Positions 51,962-63,659 of a stretch of DNA of 64,000 nucleotides are shown here, one piece after another. Both the position numbers and the translations under genes were made by a program. Source of the stretch: Symsagittifera roscoffensis. Taxonomy: Eukaryota; Xenacoelomorpha; Acoela; Convolutidae. The notes beneath the pieces are model-generated. The model was not told the DNA's origin and made no database searches. It was given only the letters and a program-made list of their open reading frames with translations. Every line of letters starts with the position of its first letter. Within the stretch, counting starts at the first letter, position 1. The stretch covers positions 50,051,724 through 50,115,723 of the forward strand of contig NC_087068.1 of assembly GCF_963678635.1 (NCBI RefSeq), written 5' to 3'.

Positions 51962-54900
51962 CTTATTTACAATAAATTATATTTCAAATCAGTAGAGGAT
52001 CTGATCTAAGGGTAAATAGGTATATATTTCTGAGATATTTATTTTAAAAAATTTACCTTTATTTGAAGTTGGTTTAACATAGTTTTTAAGAGATGCGTTT
52101 GAGTTTGGTTTAAAATTACTATCTATAAAATAGCAAAAAAAAAACAAAATTTTTATTTTTTTTCATATTTTGAATTTAAATTTACCACGATGAAATATCG
52201 ATTTTTTTTTTTCGTTAAAATAATTTTGTTTGCCGATTTGAATCAATTTTAACAAACAGAAAAAACGAAGTAGATTTTGAAAAAATGATTTTTCAATTTG
52301 AAGTGTATAAATGGCATAAATCAAATTTTGAAATATTCTTTGGGTTTCTTAATTTTATTACAAAATTGTTTTGGAAAAAATTTCCGAAAGATCGAATCCT
52401 GCTTTCTTGTCAGCTTTCGCTTTTGTCTTCCTATTTTTAAAATTCAAGGCTATTTCTGAACAGAGGCGGATCTCGGATTTTCTCCAGCGGGGGTTAAAAA
52501 ATCGACCTTTTGTCAAATTTTTTTAGTTGACCAAAAAGGTTTTTTGAGAAGTTTTTTGGAAAAAAAAACAGGTCAAAATGCCGTTATGCCGTCAGTTCAT
52601 TTTTTAGCCCAAATTTAAGTTCTCTGTGTTCATTTTCAAAGTTCAGTTTTTATGCAGTGGCTTTTAAAATCTGGTAACATCTTGTGTTCTTACGTAAAAC
52701 TATCAAACGTTAAACACAGAGGCAATGCGGAGTTTAGCAACATTTGCGATAGAATCAAGACATTAAATTACAAGATATTGAGTAGAAAAAAGGAAGCCGA
52801 TTTTTTGAAATTAGCAAACAAATTGTATCTACACAAGTTCTATGCCTTTGTCTGGGATCAAAAAGAAATAGCGAGCATTAAGAAGCAATGACCGAAGGGC
52901 AAATAAGGTGAACAGAATTGGGTCGACCCTGGTTAAATCAAAAATCAAACTGTATCCACAAGAAAAATTCAAGCTAAAAATTTGAAAAAAATCAAAAATT
53001 TACGACCCATCCCTACTAAAACAGGCAAAACCATTTACAAAATCACTTTGAAATTGCGCATTATAAGTTCATTAAGCCGATATAACACAAATGATTTTCA
53101 GCGAAAAAAAATATTCAAAATCAGAGTTGCTAAACTTACAAAATGCAGTACAATTTTTTCGAGTATAGTACAAACAGTTTATATTTTTCAAATATAGCAA
53201 AAGCGTACCAGATAATTTATTATGCATTTGGAAAAAATGAAAAATCAGCCAACAGAAATTAGGAAGCAAAACACAAATCCGAGAAAAAACAAGATTTTTC
53301 AATACAGAGGTGAAGCGTAGCTTCGCAACACTTGCAATACAATTAAAGATTTGACATAAAAGATGTTGAATAGATAAAAAAATATGTCAATTCTTTTAAA
53401 AACTAAGCTGAAAATATTACTCGAAAAAAGTCGAAAAACTATATCTACAAAATTTTTTATATCTTTGCATCGGGTGAGGCTCATAAACAGTCTTAGCAAT
53501 TATTGAGAATCATTGACAGAGCGACAAATTAAACGAAAAAACTTAAATCGACCCTTGTTAAGCCAAAAACGAAGTGCAGCCATAAAAAACTTCAAGTTAA
53601 AATTTTTCCAGGCAAAATTTTAGGACCCATCTTTCCTGAAACAGGTAAAAGCATTTGAAAAAAGTAGCTCGTAAAACTACCTAACATAAATTTACTAAAC
53701 CATTATAACATAAGCCGAATCCCTTTATCCGGAAAAAAAACATTTTGTGAAATAATGAGTTGGTAATTTTACAAACTTGAAAAGCGTACCAAATAATTTA
53801 AATTGCAGTTGGAAAAAAACAGAAAAACAACAAATCCGCACACAAAAATTGAATTTCAAGAAACTCAGCCGGTCTAAGCAGCAGCAGAAAACATTTCAAA
53901 AAATTTACATACAAAATTTTTTTTACGGTAAAAAAGCGTAGTTCCCGATACAATTCACTTGCTGATGCAAGTAAAATGAATATAAAAAATAAAAATTATT
54001 TAAGTGGACTGGGAGGTATTTTAATTTGATTTTCTGGAAATTGATCATATCAACCTGCGCACGTGAAAGTAACTGCGCTAACTGCATGTATGTTTTGAAT
54101 TGCAGAAAAGTTGTCAACGGAAAAAAACTAGATCCAACTACAAGTCCCTTGCTCTTGCAAGTAAAAATACTAGATCATGACTTGAAGCCATGCTACCGAT
54201 TTTCTATATAATTCAGTAGAGTAGCTTGAGTAGCTCAATAAACGACTCCATGCTCAAAAAATTACCAAAGTTATTTATGTTACATAGATTTTTTACAGAG
54301 AGTTGCTGGACTTTTGCTTGAGGTTTAAATTCGGTTCAATTTTTCCCTAAATAACCATCAACTTTTCCAACGAATCAATCAAAATGGCATAAATGGTTGG
54401 GTGATCCGAAATCAGACAGACACAATTAAATCAATTTCACAGCAAGGCAGCTCAGTCAAAACAACCCAAAAATTTCGAACAGACATTTCGGAAAACGCGC
54501 TACCAAATAAAACGCTACGCGGAAAGCAAATTTTCGCTTCTAAAATTTAAGATTAAAACTTACATAAAGTGGCTGATGATTAATTCTTTTCAAGTGAGCT
54601 AAAAAAAACAACAAAAACTCTTCTAGTGTACCTACTAGAGACGGTGGCTATTCTCATGGGCGAAAGACTCATGGACAAAGGATCGAAAATAAAAGCAGCC
54701 GAAAGTGAATTATTACAACAAAAATGTCGTTCAACTAAAAGGAATTAAATGAAGCAAAAATTGATTTCTTTGAAAACCAAATCGTTGAAATATGATATTT
54801 GTTCCAATTCGCCGGCAGTCAGTGACAATTTGAAAATTACAAGATTTCTGCCGTTTTCATATTGGGCCAATAATTATATTAAGTCCCTGGAAATGTTTAT

Positions 54901-55554
54901 TTCTGAGATTTTCACCGTTTCTTTTCAAATTTTGGAATAGAGAAATCTGATTGGTTGATTTTTTTTCACCCATTCGGTTCTTCGCCTGTGATGGATTCCA
55001 GCAATATAGACTAACGTATAATGCAACTAAATATCAGTGCAACTATTTTCCTAAATATTCAATTTTTTCAATTTTTTTTTTCTGTTAAATTGAACGGTTT
55101 TAACTAAAAATTTGTTTTTTTTTCTTGCTACCTTGTGACTGAAAACTCTGCTTAAAAGGTCTTACCTTATACAGATGAAAAGTCTCATTTCAAACACGAA
55201 TGAAATGTCGCTTTGCAAAATGGTGGTACCGGGGGATCATGTTTTGATCAGCTTTTTAGGAATTTTTAGCGTCCCATTTTTGATCAAACATCTGTCGGTT
55301 TGATTTCTATCAAAAAAATAAAATTTTAATGGTTCAGTATCATAAGTTTTCAATGTTTGAGCATTGGTAATCTATTTTAAAAATGTTTTTCCGGAAAATT
55401 ATAAAATTTTAGTAAAATTTTTATTTTTTTTGGATTCTTTCTTTGATCGCCTGTTAGTCGCATCCAAGTTTTTCACCATATCCAATTTTTTATCATATTC
55501 AGGTTTTCTCAAAAGATAGGACTTACAACATCAAAGTTTTAACTTTTGATCAAT
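51962..55554. other. AT-rich DNA with a diverged ~600-bp duplication
   Basis: At 52715-53290 and 53300-53900 two diverged copies follow one another: gcatcaagacattaaattacaagatattgagtag-like, then cgaccc(t)tggtta, then ggacccatc...ctgaaacagg. The ORF 52652-52891 lies in the first copy and is disrupted in the second, so it is not supported as a gene. A MITE fragment starts at 52456 (cagaggcggatctcgg). No other genes seen. Confidence 0.45.
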
Positions 55555-55900
55555 AGCGGACTACGGGGGATGGGGGGACATTTTTCTTCCGGGGATTGCC
55601 CCCTCCCCAATCAAAAGCCCCCCATTGGTATTATATTTGACATCCATTTTCGGCCGACCAACCCTAAAATTTTTCTAAATTTTCCTAAGTGTGAAAAAAC
55701 GGCATTCATGGACAGTTGCTATTTATATGAAAACTCACTAAACAATCTATTTGTCACAAACATTTTTCGAGTTTCACTGAGCTTAACATGTGATGTTTTG
55801 AAATGACAATAAAACAAGCAAACCCTCCTAGGCTTAGCACTATTTGCAATACCACCACACCAACTCGTGGTTATCGATTTGATAATTCTAGATGCTAGCT

Positions 55901-56291
55901 CAGGCGCGGATGTAGGAAATTCTCGAGAGGGGGCGAATTTTGTCGACTTTTTTTTAGGCCTGACCAAAATGATTTTCTGAGCTCTCCCATATCACTATAA
56001 AGAACCTAATTTGACCAAATTTTCAAACAAATTTTTGAAAAAAAGCCAAAAAAGGCGTTTTTAGGCACTTTTTGGAAAATTTCAAAAAAAAATTTGCGTC
56101 TTTTCGGCGCGCGCTCTCCCCTCAAAATTAGGTTGATTTGACGCCGAAGGCTTCTTTAGAAAAAATTAAAAGCAGTCAGCCAAAAATGGATATCTCAAAA
56201 TAGTACAAAGGGGGATCCTTTGGATCGACAGGGGGTCGAATACCTGAGGGAAGCGGCATCCGACCCCTCCCCCTCCCTAAATCTGCTACTG
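55901..56291. mobile_element. Complete hAT-type MITE (391 bp) with 8-bp target duplication
   Basis: The element starts CAGGCGCGGATGTAGG, and its end is the inverse of CAGTAGCAGATTTAGG. It is flanked by a perfect 8-bp direct repeat tgctagct (55893-55900 and 56292-56299). TIRs beginning CAG and 8-bp duplications are typical of hAT elements. No ORF. Related pieces occur at 36128, 38190, 47833, 51400, 52456, 55555, 56361 and 57599. Confidence 0.85.
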
Positions 56292-56360
56292 TGCTAGCTA
56301 ACTGCAAGCGTAACTAAGCAAAACAAGTTTTAGAAGTTTCAGTAAAGTACATTAACTGAT

Positions 56361-56596
56361 CCCTTGGGGCGGAGGCTTTTTAGTAGGAGGACTAGTTTAG
56401 GGTACCCATTTTTAACTGACTGACCTTAAAATGGGAAGCACGCGCCAAAAAAGGCAATTTCTTGGACAAAATGGGGTAGTTTTAGTGATCTGAGGGCTCG
56501 AAAAATCAATTTGGTCGATCTAAAAAAGGCGACAAAAATGCCAAAAGTTTTTTGAAAATCGACAAACCCCTAATGAAAATCCTAGATCTGCCCCTG
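56361..56596. mobile_element. hAT-type MITE, second copy, diverged
   Basis: The right end reads aaatcctagatctgcccctg, the inverse of the family TIR (CAGGGGCAGATCTAGG). The interior shares actgactgacc and ggtcgatctaaaaaaggcgac with 57599-57947. The left end is less clear (ccttggggcggagg). Confidence 0.5.
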
Positions 56597-57598
56597 ACTC
56601 TGATGTTTGTATTTCTTTTTTGATTTCATACACTGCTCTATTAGCAAATACTTTACTACCTCTTTGCACAAATATCTGTTTTTTTTTTCAAAAACATTCC
56701 TGTCCAACTAATCATACTTTCAAATCATTATTTTGAAAACTAAGCTGAGCTTCTTTCAATCCCGATTGTTTGATCTTTCGTTTTCATTTTTACTAAGTAC
56801 ACTGAAGAACAGTGCCGTGCAAAAGAAAGCTGGCAATTCAACCAAACAGCTCTAGATGAAGATTTATGAGATCTTGAAACAAATCTGTATTACTATTCAA
56901 CTACGAACAAAAGAATTCCTCCGTAACTACAGTTATGTCATGTTTCTTCTTCAATTTTTTGCAAAAAAAATTGGACCGCTGCAAGTCTGGTACTTAAAAA
57001 TTTCTACAGCAGGATTCGAGAAAAAAAGCTAGTGTATTTTCCTGCAAAATTGTTTTAAATTCAGTCTATATTTACGAACATGATGATAAAGATGTCCAAA
57101 CCTGTAACTCATACCGCTTTTCAGCCCATTTCAATGTTTAAACGCTTTTCTTCCATAAAATTTCTTCCATAAAATGGCGTCTTTAATTTTAAGCATTATT
57201 TTAATGCTGTAATGCTTAAGTTTGAATACTAATTGATTGCGTTCTAAGTATTTCTGTGAGTATTGTAACAAAAAACATACCAATAATATTACAGAGGCGA
57301 AGTCTCAATCGTGATTATAGCAAAAATGCCACCAAATGATCACTTTTATTTGCGAGTTAGATTGGAAACTTTGCCAACTGAGAGTTGTAATAGACTAATC
57401 TAATTTTCGAAGAATTTGCGAAAAATTAAAATTAAGCGAGAACAATTTTTTTCTTAAAAGACTTATATTTCAATTACCTTTCCGATTTTTAACTGTTGGT
57501 AACTCAAAGCATACAAAAAGAAAGAACAAATAAGTGAAGAACGTTCCGACTGCTCCAAAATCTCTCCTCAAAACCTTTCTCAATTAGATGATTCGATT

Positions 57599-57947
57599 GA
57601 GTAGCGGACCCCTGGCAACCCAAAGCTCCCCCTTTAGCACTACTTTAAAACCCCCATTTTTGGCTGACTGACCATTATTTTTTCTTAAGGCGCCTTCCGC
57701 GACAATATATACTATTTCTCAGTCAAAACTGTCAAAAAAATGCCTAAAAAACCTTTTTTTGGCCTATTTATTCAAAAATTTGTTCGCCTGCAGCATAAAA
57801 AATTTGGACAAAATACGGTCTTTTTAACTGATTTGGGAGAGCTCAAAAAATCAATTTAGTCGACCTGAAAAAAGGTCGACAAAATTTTCTGAAAAAACTC
57901 CCCACCCCCCCCCCCCCTCCTCGAGAAAATCCTAGATCCGCCCCCTG
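57599..57947. mobile_element. hAT-type MITE, third copy (349 bp)
   Basis: Ends gagtagcggacccctgg and cctagatccgccccctg are imperfect inverted repeats of the family type. The flanking octamers attcgatt and attctata match at 6 of 8 positions, suggesting an old 8-bp duplication. Confidence 0.6.
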
Positions 57948-58480
57948 ATTCTATAACAGCATTTTGTTTTAGCTGGCATTTATGAAAGAAGATTAATTTT
58001 CTTTGCCATTACGCTCTGTTAATAATATAAATTTGGGGTTGCTGAAAGAGTAATTCTAGTTGTGGCTTCTTGCTCCTTTGACTAGTTCGTAGTTCGCCTG
58101 TCAACAACAAACACAGGCAGAAATGAATGCTATTCAATTGAAGACTATAGCTCAAACTACTAAAAATAGATATACAGCTATTCAGTTATTGCTGAAAATT
58201 ACAATTTTTCAGAAAAACTTTCCTCGATAAAAAAACTTTTCTCGATATTAATAAAAAAATGTTTTAGAATTTTTAAATATTGATTATATCACAACTGGAA
58301 TGTCTTCATAAAAAATGATCAATTGATTGTCGAAAACAAAATAATGGAAGCCTTCGTTCATTTCTACTTCGTGGTCGGAAATATTAAAAAATTCCGCAAT
58401 CGCCTGCAGCAAAACATCGACATAACTTTCAAAACTAGGGAAATAGATCGACTAAACAAAAAAAAATCTATTTCAAATCG

Positions 58481-60454
58481 TTACCGAAGCTCTGTTTTAA
58501 TTGAGTTATTTTGAGTTCTCTTGATTAAAGTTTCTTGATTTTCTCTGCAGTGTTCATCGTAGTCGGCGTTTCTTGACTCTTCGGGAACTAGTTTCCACCA
58601 GTCCGAGTCGGGTTCTTTTGACCTCCGAGCAGCTATTTCAACTAGAGAAGTGAACGTTTTCGGCTCGTAAATTGCAAGTCCTGATAGCATAGGTTTGCTC
58701 AGCAAAATGTTACACCTGAAAAAAAAAATGCGTATCAGCAACACAAAAATTACATCCATACCGAGATAACTTGTCTAAGCTTCGCTCGATCATTTCTTTT
58801 TTTGAAACACGAGAAATTCAATCTTTGAAAAACAGACAAGAAACACGGGGGCTATTCTTATGCGCGAAGGACCGAATGGGCGAACAGCTAGTGGGCGAAA
58901 GACTGGTTTTCGGCGTCTGGTTTTTAACTCAGTTTTCGTTGACTTTCCTGACTTATCTTTAATTGGATGGAAGAACCCACCTTACACCACAGTTATTTCT
59001 CACATCGAGAAACGGTCAAAACGAGACATCTATCGGAAAATTTTGATTTTAGCCTGCTTCGATGAAAAGTAAGGCATTTATTTAGTATATGGTGGAAGGG
59101 GTCTGATTAAATTTTATTTTAAATATTTTTTGTTTTGACCATTTCTCGATGTGGGAAAAAATTGAGGATTAGAACCCCTTCCACTATATACTAAATAAAT
59201 TTCATACTTTATATCGAAGCAGGCTAAAATCGAATTCGTCCTATTGATTTCTCATGTTTTCTAGTAAAAATTTCCTCTGTTCTTTACGACTACATAGCGC
59301 AAGTTAGATGCATCTGCTTAATGAGAGAAGGATCCATCATTCAAATGGCTTGTTCATTCTGTCAGCTTGAGACCATAATTTGATTAAACATTCGAGTTGA
59401 AAAATAAATTTTTGAGCGAATTTATTTTACCTTGCAAAGTCAAACACTCGGCCATTACAGCTGACTTTTTTCAACTTCAAAAAGAAATCACAAACCTTTG
59501 AAGACTTTCAATCAAAACTCTACCGTCCATTCCATGTTCCATTGCTGCAGCATGTATTCTCATATCGTGAGTATGAGCCATTAATTTTGGGTCGTATTTC
59601 ACTCTTTTACGAATATCGTATCTCAAGTATTTGATCAATTGAAAGCCAGCCAGTCTGGTGCAATTACCAAGCCGCCCTGAAAGAGCTCTGGCTTTTGATT
59701 TTAAAGCCATTCTCCACCAATACTTGTCATGCCCTCTTTTATACCTGTAAGGCGCAAACAATTCAAATCCCAACTTCATTTCTGAAAATAAAAACTCTCT
59801 GAACCTGCAAAGAAAGAGAAAATTCTTTATTAGAAGAAGTTATGACACGCTCAGAACTGCGGGCGTTGCTCATGAGGTTGTCCTGATGCATAACACGACA
59901 GCTCACGATAAAAGACAACTCGCACTACAAGACAACTGGTATTAATAAACAGCTCGCAATCAGGGTTGGCAAAAAAGTGTGTTTTTTAGAAAAAAAAACG
60001 TTTAAAACAAAAAAAACGTTTAAAACACTGTTTTTTTTTCAAAACGTGTTTTTTTTCTATATTCTCGTGAGAAAAAAAAAATGCACAAAAATAATTCAAT
60101 TATCTTTGAGTAATCTCATGCAGAAAGCAAGTTTCCCAACTTTCTCTGGTCCCAATTTGTTCCTCAGATCAGAATGAATGAAGCCCATCGTACTAAATGC
60201 GCGTTCGAGGCCCGCGGAGCTGTGAATAAGGGCAATCAATTTCAGTTTGGCGGCAACGTGATGAGGCGGCAACGTGATGAGGCAATGTCGGCAGCTCACG
60301 CGAGTATCCGATAATTTGTTAAATTCGGCCCAGATTGAAAAAAAACACAAAAAAAAACACGTGAAAAAAAACGCCTGTTTAAAACAATGTTTAAAACATG
60401 TTTTAAACACCAGTTGTTTTTTTTCTGCCAACCCTGCTCGCAATATACTCACAT
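58481..60454 (-). CDS. MRPL20: Mitochondrial ribosomal protein bL20m (L20)
   Basis: Exons on the minus strand: 60453-60454 and upstream (leader plus 'AT'), 59496-59804, and 58481-58715, giving 181 aa. Exon 2 has YWWRMALKSKARALSG, R-L-A-G-F-Q-L-I-K-Y and M-R-I-H-A-A-A-M-E-H-G-M, the bL20 fold (family: R-I-N-A-A-x-x-E-H-G). Exon 3 has LLSKPMLSGLAIYEPKTFTSL, matching the mitochondrial-specific end (L-x-D-L-A-I-Y-E-P-K-T-F). The exon 2/3 junction is GT-AG in phase (AG|G). The start is inferred: a strong donor GTGAGT at 60452 leaves ...CGGAT, which with the first base of exon 2 makes ATG, so the start codon would be split by the intron. The first intron (59805-60452) contains a hAT insertion; the second contains a foldback. 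bL20 binds large-subunit rRNA during assembly. Confidence 0.85.
59045..59231. repeat. Foldback (inverted repeat) in bL20m intron 2
   Basis: Arms 59045-59101 (gattttagcctgcttcgat ... ggtggaagggg) and 59175-59231 (its reverse complement, ccccttccac ... gcaggctaaaatc) pair over ~57 bp with a ~73-base loop. A further pair, 59003-59024 (catcgagaaacggtcaaaac) and 59134-59156, partly pairs out of register. It could be a MITE or make a hairpin in the intron RNA. Confidence 0.75.
59961..60436 (-). mobile_element. Internally deleted hAT element (476 bp) with 8-bp target duplication
   Basis: Inverted ends CAGGGTTGGCAAAAAA and (inverse) CAGGGTTGGCAGAAAA are flanked by a perfect 8-bp repeat ctcgcaat (59953-59960 and 60437-60444). 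On the minus strand at 60096-60255 it still encodes the end of a hAT transposase: S-S-A-G-L-E-R-A-F-S-T-M-G-F-I-H-S-D-L-R-N-K-L-G, the C-terminal dimerisation motif. The catalytic part is missing, so it is non-autonomous. It lies in the first intron of bL20m, 8 bases inside the donor region. Confidence 0.9.
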
Positions 60455-60460
60455 CCGAAG

Positions 60461-61784
60461 TCGCGCTAACGTGTTGCGAGCTGGCCAAAAGAGGATAGGA
60501 ATTTATACAAAACTTCGGTAAGAGCCGAACGACCTTAGGCCAATATTCACTATAGAGCAGTCCGACGAACACGGATAAAGCAGTCGTTGGCACAGGACAA
60601 AACATTCATTCCGGTAAAATTGTCAATTTAAGAGACCACACTCTTTGCAAAAAAGAAATGAGGAAATGAATAGATAGAAGACATCGATATTTTATATGCT
60701 TAATATCAAACTCATCGCTAATTGTACGCTCCAACTCTGCGTACTTTTTAGTCTACTACTACTACTAAAAGACTTTATTCCTTATAAAGGCGGCAGAAAC
60801 ACAAGTATGAGCATTAAGATCTACAGGTTAAACAGCGACAATTGATAAAAGTCATAGGGACACAAAAATTACTGATGGACAGAAGCTGAAAAGAGCAAAG
60901 AAGTCGGCTATGAATACTGTAGTTTATATATAGAGGGCAGTGCCAGGACAAAAAGGAAGTGAAGTACAGATCGAAGGCTTTGGAATGAGACAAATATCAA
61001 AAATGTTAATTTTCAAAGTAGTGTCACTCTGCACTAGGCCGCGTATTTCTGAATAATACTAGAGGGGAAGGTTTGATAATTCTTTGGAGATGAACAAGAT
61101 ACAACAATTGTTAATAGATTATTATCGAATATTTTGAAATTTTATAGATACTGACAATAAAATGATAAAAAATCGATCATGATTCAAAGGCGCTCCGCTC
61201 CGTGCATGCATTGATTGAGTGATAAAAACATCCTCCCATTTGCTTATCTGTTTTCCTTTCAATTAGTTTCGGTCTCAGTTGATAAGATTTACTTTAAAAG
61301 GATATACTGAATAGAAAAATAAATTTAAAAACATCAAAACACCATAGAGCAATTTAATGCTTACGAAATTAACCAGATATACTTCTGGATTTCACGGCAG
61401 AAAAATGTAGAAGTCATGGAGGAATCAAATATCATCTATTCAACTATTTTAAAGTTAACGAGGAAACCAAAGTTCACAATCTTGTTTGCTGCTTAGAAAA
61501 ACTACCGTTTAACGCACAACCGGTGCTTCGAAATTTTTCGACAACTCATGAAAAACCGCATATATCGGAAACAACATCTGCAAACTTTTAGTGTACTCTG
61601 ACTGTACCCAATTACAGGGTTGGTAATTTCGAACTTTTTAATTTTTTTTAAATTCCTATTTGAAAAGCGTGATCTCGAAAAGTTAATGGGTCTCTGCAGA
61701 AATTTGAAGACCAGTTTTGCAACCACTGAGAGTCCCTAAGAGCACCCTACTATAGGGTTAGGAATTCAAAATTTTGTGAATTTT
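60461..61784. other. AT-rich DNA, upstream of bL20m
   Basis: The bL20m promoter and 5' UTR are expected at the left of this stretch. Short palindromes such as accctactatagggt (61744-61757) are seen near the relic LTR. No further gene recognised. Confidence 0.35.
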
Positions 61785-62336
61785 TGTGACATTCGACCAG
61801 AATGTGAAAAATGCAATCTCTGCAGAATTCGAATTTTTAGCAGCGAGCCTTCCGGATTGGTGATTATTAAGAACTAAGAACGTTATTGGAACGATTGGCC
61901 AAACGGTGAGGGCTGGAATATTCTGGTATTTTAAAATTTCAAAAATTCGAATTATGACGTCATATTTCTGAGAAACGTCAGAAACGGCCATTTTGGCTAA
62001 AACAAGAAAGAAAAAGAGAACAAAATTAGCTGCGCTAACAACAACTACAAAATCGAGATTGGAAAACGACAACGAGTTACAGAGTAACAGAGAACACTCC
62101 GAGTTGCAACTATTGTGCCGCTACAATAGTTGCAAGGCCGTTGCGAACAACGGTGAAGGGTGAAAGACGGCCTTCCGGATTAAGAAGAAATCAGGATTAA
62201 CAAGCTTGATCCAGCGGATTTGTCAATCCGGAGGGGTAAAGGAACTGAAACTTTTATCCTGTTACATAAACTTTTAGCTTCCTGTCATGTCCTGACTTGA
62301 ATTTAATTAACATCTAGATTTATTTTGTGTAACAGT
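61785..62336 (+). repeat. Relic LTR in opposite orientation
   Basis: It starts tgtgacattcgaccagaatg, the LTR start of the giant element read on the other strand. It continues with gcagcgagccttccgga, gagaaacgtcagaaacggcc, the tgcaactattgtg/ caatagttgcaag palindrome, and the aatccggaggggt hairpin arm, ending near tgtaaca (62336). Alignment to the giant LTR stops near 62310. It is shorter and diverged, so it is a solo or truncated LTR of a related subfamily. Confidence 0.65.
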
Positions 62337-62701
62337 CGCCTACTTTAGTCACATATGAGGCTTAAGAAAAATAGGCCCTATAACCATTGGCTCAAGAGTC
62401 AGGGACACTATCTCTTGTGTTTTTCCGCCTCAAGAACGGTCGGAGCCAATTCGGTTCGCTTGCGACATGAGACTGGAACCCATTACAGCTTAAAGGCCAC
62501 TACCAAAATACCCCCCCCCCCCCACTCTAGAAATAAAAACGTCCCCATACTTAGGTCTCGGGATACCCAAAATACATGAACGCCGTTAAAAACCGGGTCG
62601 GAACAATCCGCTTAGTTACTTTTTATTGGACAGTGGAACTTTGATCCATTTCAGATGGATCAACCTAAAACTCGCCTTATCTCAACATAACTATCATAAA
62701 A

Positions 62702-63220
62702 TGCACTCGAGAAATTTAAATTGGAACTTACATATCGACGCACTTGAGTATGAGGAGTAAGTTATAACTGAGCAGCTTGAGAATTAAGTAATATAACTAA
62801 ATAAGTTTTAAGGCCAATTAGTTTCAATAACAGAAGTAAGTTTTGTCTCTAGAATCAAAGTCTCTGAATGAACCCTTTGGACACTCGAGTTGTCCACTCT
62901 TCCATTCAGAGTCCACTCCTTTCCATTCGAATAATTGTTCTGTCTCAAGTCCGTATTCGATTCTCCTGTTTTCAGGACAAGACAGCTCTACTCTCTTGAT
63001 ATTTCGTATCGAGAAATTGCGAATAGCAATTTCCTGCCTTTTTCTTGAGTAGTTTCCCGCAATTGTTAATTCGGGTGTTCTGATTTCTGACTTTTTCATT
63101 TTCAGTTGGTTCGAGAAAATTGAGCATGACAGGCTCGATTCGAATTTTGCAAAATTAAAATTTCACTCCAAAATTACGTATTTCTCAAGGTCAAACCCCC
63201 AGACATGACCGACTGGCACA
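62702..63220 (-). repeat. Probable 3' LTR of the right-edge element
   Basis: On the minus strand it starts TGTGCCAGTC directly after a TCCGGGGAGTA polypurine tract and would end near GAGTGCA at 62702. The acatatcgacg near its left end recalls the same motif near the end of the giant LTR. The left boundary is uncertain. ORF 62824-63099 inside it has no recognised match. Confidence 0.45.
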
Positions 63221-63659
63221 TACTCCCCGGACTCGAGATCGATGTCCTCATCGTGTGTTGTCATCTGCCAATAAGTCCCAGAGAACCGAGTGTTGCTCAA
63301 GATACAGTGCCAGTGGTCATTTACAGAAGTTTGCATCGGACTTAAGTTTATCTACCTTCCAAAATTCACAACCATATAAAATTTTCACACTATCGCTAAA
63401 CAGCAATCAAAATCTGCACACACCTGCACCCATGGATCCCCGCTTTTTAAGCTGGTAATTTTAAAATTTCTTTTGTCCTATTTCAGTCAGAGAATTGTCA
63501 TGCATCAATTTGATTTATATACTAGATCTATCATATTAATAACAATATCTTATTCGTCTAAAATTTCTTTTTCGTGAACCCAGATTTCATCCAAGTTCAC
63601 GCTCAAGCCCCCTCCCTCTCAAGACTCAAGACTCTAGAATTTCCTTTCGAGCCACTGGC
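63221..63659 (-). other. 3' region and polypurine tract of the right-edge element
   Basis: The polypurine tract TCCGGGGAGTA lies at 63221-63231, followed toward the ORF by sequence comparable with 14004-14100 (cgatgtcctcat versus caatgtcctcat). No ORF supported. Confidence 0.5.

Noticed and set aside
58323-58514. 63-codon plus-strand ORF
   Set aside because: Overlaps antisense to the 3' end of bL20m and has low-complexity composition.
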